16,849 bases of DNA, taken from positions 1 to 16,849 of the forward strand of contig SLGQ01000346.1 in NCBI GenBank assembly GCA_007136595.1, given 5' to 3'. Source of the stretch: Candidatus Sumerlaeota bacterium (lineage in GTDB: Bacteria; UBP6; UBA1177). The translations under genes and the position numbers were made by a program. The notes below the pieces were generated by a model. That model saw only the letters and a list, made by a program, of their open reading frames with translations. It searched no databases and was not told the DNA's origin. Position 1 is the stretch's first letter, and every line of letters begins with the position of its first letter. Shown in pieces: positions 15,153-16,849 of this stretch.

Positions 15153-16849
15153 TATTTGACTCCAGTATTGAAATAATATTTTTCTATAAACTCTCTCAGT
15201 TTAACTGTTTGAGGATTTTCCAGATTATCTTCTGTCAAAGGCTCTCCGAGATAAACAGCTATGGAGCTGATATCCGGAACAAAAGAAAAAGTATGAAAAT
15301 AAGATGCTTCGTAAAGTTTTTTAATAAAACTGTAGAACTTTTCTTCAGGAACAACTTCCAGTTCTTTGAACAATTCCAAAGCCCTGTTTTGCAATGCGGG
15401 ACGCAAGCTCTTAATTAAACGGACTTTTTCCTTGCCTTCTATCCTCAAAGATGCAACAACCCTGTCAACCATTTCCTCAAGTCCCCTGATACCGCTATAT
15501 TTACGCATTCCGCTTTCAATGAGAAAAGCATTCCTTATGACATCAAACCTGATCGTACTCCAATCTGAAGAAACAGTTCTTTCTCCAAAAACAAAAACTG
15601 GAACTTTTGCAGGAATTACTTCAAAAAGTCCATTGAAGTTTTCATCCCAGACTCCCCTTATATCTTCAAAACCTGTTGCAAGCCTGATATCTTCCAGAAG
15701 ATTTAAAAGAACCCTGTGGTCTTTTGTGTCCAACGGTTTTTGAGTTATTTTGATATCCTCTCTGCCGCCAAGAGAAATGATGGATCCATATTCCCTGATC
15801 CTCATATCGGTTTCGTCAAATTGGCAGAAATTAAAAAGCTGCGTTCTGTCAATAGCGGCAAGCCCTGTGGCATCGTAATTTACAGAACCTTTTTCTATGA
15901 ACTGAACAAAAGATCTCATCAACACTACAGCTTTTTTATTTTTATTTTCAAGTTCCATCAATCTGACTGCCGGATAAACATCCCCTTTCAACAAAGATTT
16001 CAGCAGTATGGATCTTAATGTGCCGGACTCATGTTCAGGGTTGTTTTCTTCAGAAAATATCTGTGCTTTGAAAACAGTTTCATCGTAACTGTCAAAGCTG
16101 AAAGATTTCATTTTTGATTCGGCAAGCTCCTTTTCACCTTCTTTGATTAAACGGGCAACCATTTTTCTTGCGGAATCGGCATCTCCTCTTTCTGCAAAAA
16201 AGTCTATCAACCTTTCTCTTTGAGGCTCTATTGCATCTTCACCGACTGCTTTTTCAAGTTCCTTGAAAGTATCAATATTCAAAAGATATTCTTCTTTCAG
16301 TTCATATCCCGATTTTATTAAAACCCCGATTTTTCTGACAGCTTGATCTTCATTTGCCGGCTCAAGTTTCGATATCAACTCAAGCGAACTTTCAGGATGT
16401 CCGGATATTTTAAGAAGTTCTGCAAGCTCAAAACCTTTTTCAAATTTGGAAGCCGGATCGGAAAACTCTGTTTTATTAAAAAGCTCCATAGCACTTTCAA
16501 CATATCCGGCACATATATGAATATCTGTCAGCATTTCTGACAATTTTTCTTTGTCATTTTCCCCGAGTGAATCGATTTTTTTGTTTATTTCAGAGATTGC
16601 TGCATCAAATTCATTCTTTTCTTTGAAAATGGATATCATTTTCTCAAAAATTGTCATATCCCATTCCATCTCTAAAATTTCTTTTGCAATTTCTGAAGCT
16701 CTCGATTCATTCCCCGATTCCAAAAGAAAGTTAAAGAATTTTTTACCTGGATCAACCCCTTTGTTTTTACTCCACAACTCTTCATAGATAGCCGGAATAA
16801 GGCTGTTCTTATCTGCTGTTTCAAGAAAATGGATATATTTTTCACCAAA
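15152..16849 (-). CDS. Large helical-repeat (TPR-like) protein, N-terminus beyond the window
   Basis: The frame stays open to the last base (16849), giving 565 residues with no start; the TTG at 16777 has no special claim to be one. About the first 330 residues are charged, helix-rich and built of loose repeats of roughly 30-40 residues (for example ASEIAKEILE, AAISEINKKI, AMELFNKTEF, SARKMVARLI), as in TPR or similar superhelical scaffolds. The last 230 residues differ and include PVFVFGERTVSSDWSTIRFDV and SGMRKYSGIRGLEEMV. That part faintly recalls the C-terminal domain of TPR proteins in myxobacteria, but I cannot prove this. No enzyme motif or TM helix is visible. It is translationally coupled to the YciO-family gene. 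Confidence 0.75.
   Translation of the reverse strand, partial: FGEKYIHFLETADKNSLIPAIYEELWSKNKGVDPGKKFFNFLLESGNESRASEIAKEILEMEWDMTIFEKMISIFKEKNEFDAAISEINKKIDSLGENDKEKLSEMLTDIHICAGYVESAMELFNKTEFSDPASKFEKGFELAELLKISGHPESSLELISKLEPANEDQAVRKIGVLIKSGYELKEEYLLNIDTFKELEKAVGEDAIEPQRERLIDFFAERGDADSARKMVARLIKEGEKELAESKMKSFSFDSYDETVFKAQIFSEENNPEHESGTLRSILLKSLLKGDVYPAVRLMELENKNKKAVVLMRSFVQFIEKGSVNYDATGLAAIDRTQLFNFCQFDETDMRIREYGSIISLGGREDIKITQKPLDTKDHRVLLNLLEDIRLATGFEDIRGVWDENFNGLFEVIPAKVPVFVFGERTVSSDWSTIRFDVIRNAFLIESGMRKYSGIRGLEEMVDRVVASLRIEGKEKVRLIKSLRPALQNRALELFKELEVVPEEKFYSFIKKLYEASYFHTFSFVPDISSIAVYLGEPLTEDNLENPQTVKLREFIEKYYFNTGVK

Noticed and set aside
16550..16777. TTG at 16777 as the true start of the helical-repeat protein
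   Set aside because: The frame remains open without a stop to 16849 and continues with plausible protein-like sequence, so the gene is truncated by the window edge.

Overview
The window is a compact bacterial chromosome segment with no mobile element, RNA gene or CRISPR array that I can see. All genes run on the minus strand except radC. The DNA is AT-rich and gaps are short, the largest being about 150 bp between the mutA and radC starts. The gene set fits an anaerobic or fermentative, probably diderm bacterium: a Na+-pumping methylmalonyl-CoA decarboxylase, a B12 mutase, an MEP-pathway isoprenoid enzyme and a DegP/DegQ-type secreted protease. I cannot name the lineage; any phylum assignment would be a guess.

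In transcription order (high to low coordinates on the minus strand) there are three blocks. Block 1 (16849 to 11318) holds a large partial helical-repeat protein that is open at the window edge, a YciO/Sua5-family protein, an 8-TM membrane protein that looks like a catalytically dead P1B-type ATPase, a HIT hydrolase and a DegQ-like protease. Block 2 (10425 to 3431) is an eight-gene operon. It encodes split methylmalonyl-CoA mutase (catalytic and B12 subunits), the MeaB GTPase, methylmalonyl-CoA epimerase and the four subunits of sodium-translocating methylmalonyl-CoA decarboxylase (alpha, delta, biotin carrier, beta). Together these convert succinyl-CoA to propionyl-CoA and CO2 and store the decarboxylation energy as a Na+ gradient. 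Block 3 (3356 to 1) is ispD, a PgpH-type 7TM-HD cyclic-di-AMP phosphodiesterase and the 5' part of ybeY, probably with its own promoter.

radC lies alone on the plus strand between blocks 1 and 2. It is divergent from mutA, with overlapping promoter candidates, and convergent with degQ, with a small hairpin between the two stops.

The most unusual item is the 459-residue membrane protein at 13148-14527. It keeps the P1B-ATPase layout (four TM, two TM, a cytoplasmic P/N-like region, two TM), but the actuator domain is reduced to a loop of about 14 residues and every catalytic signature is replaced.
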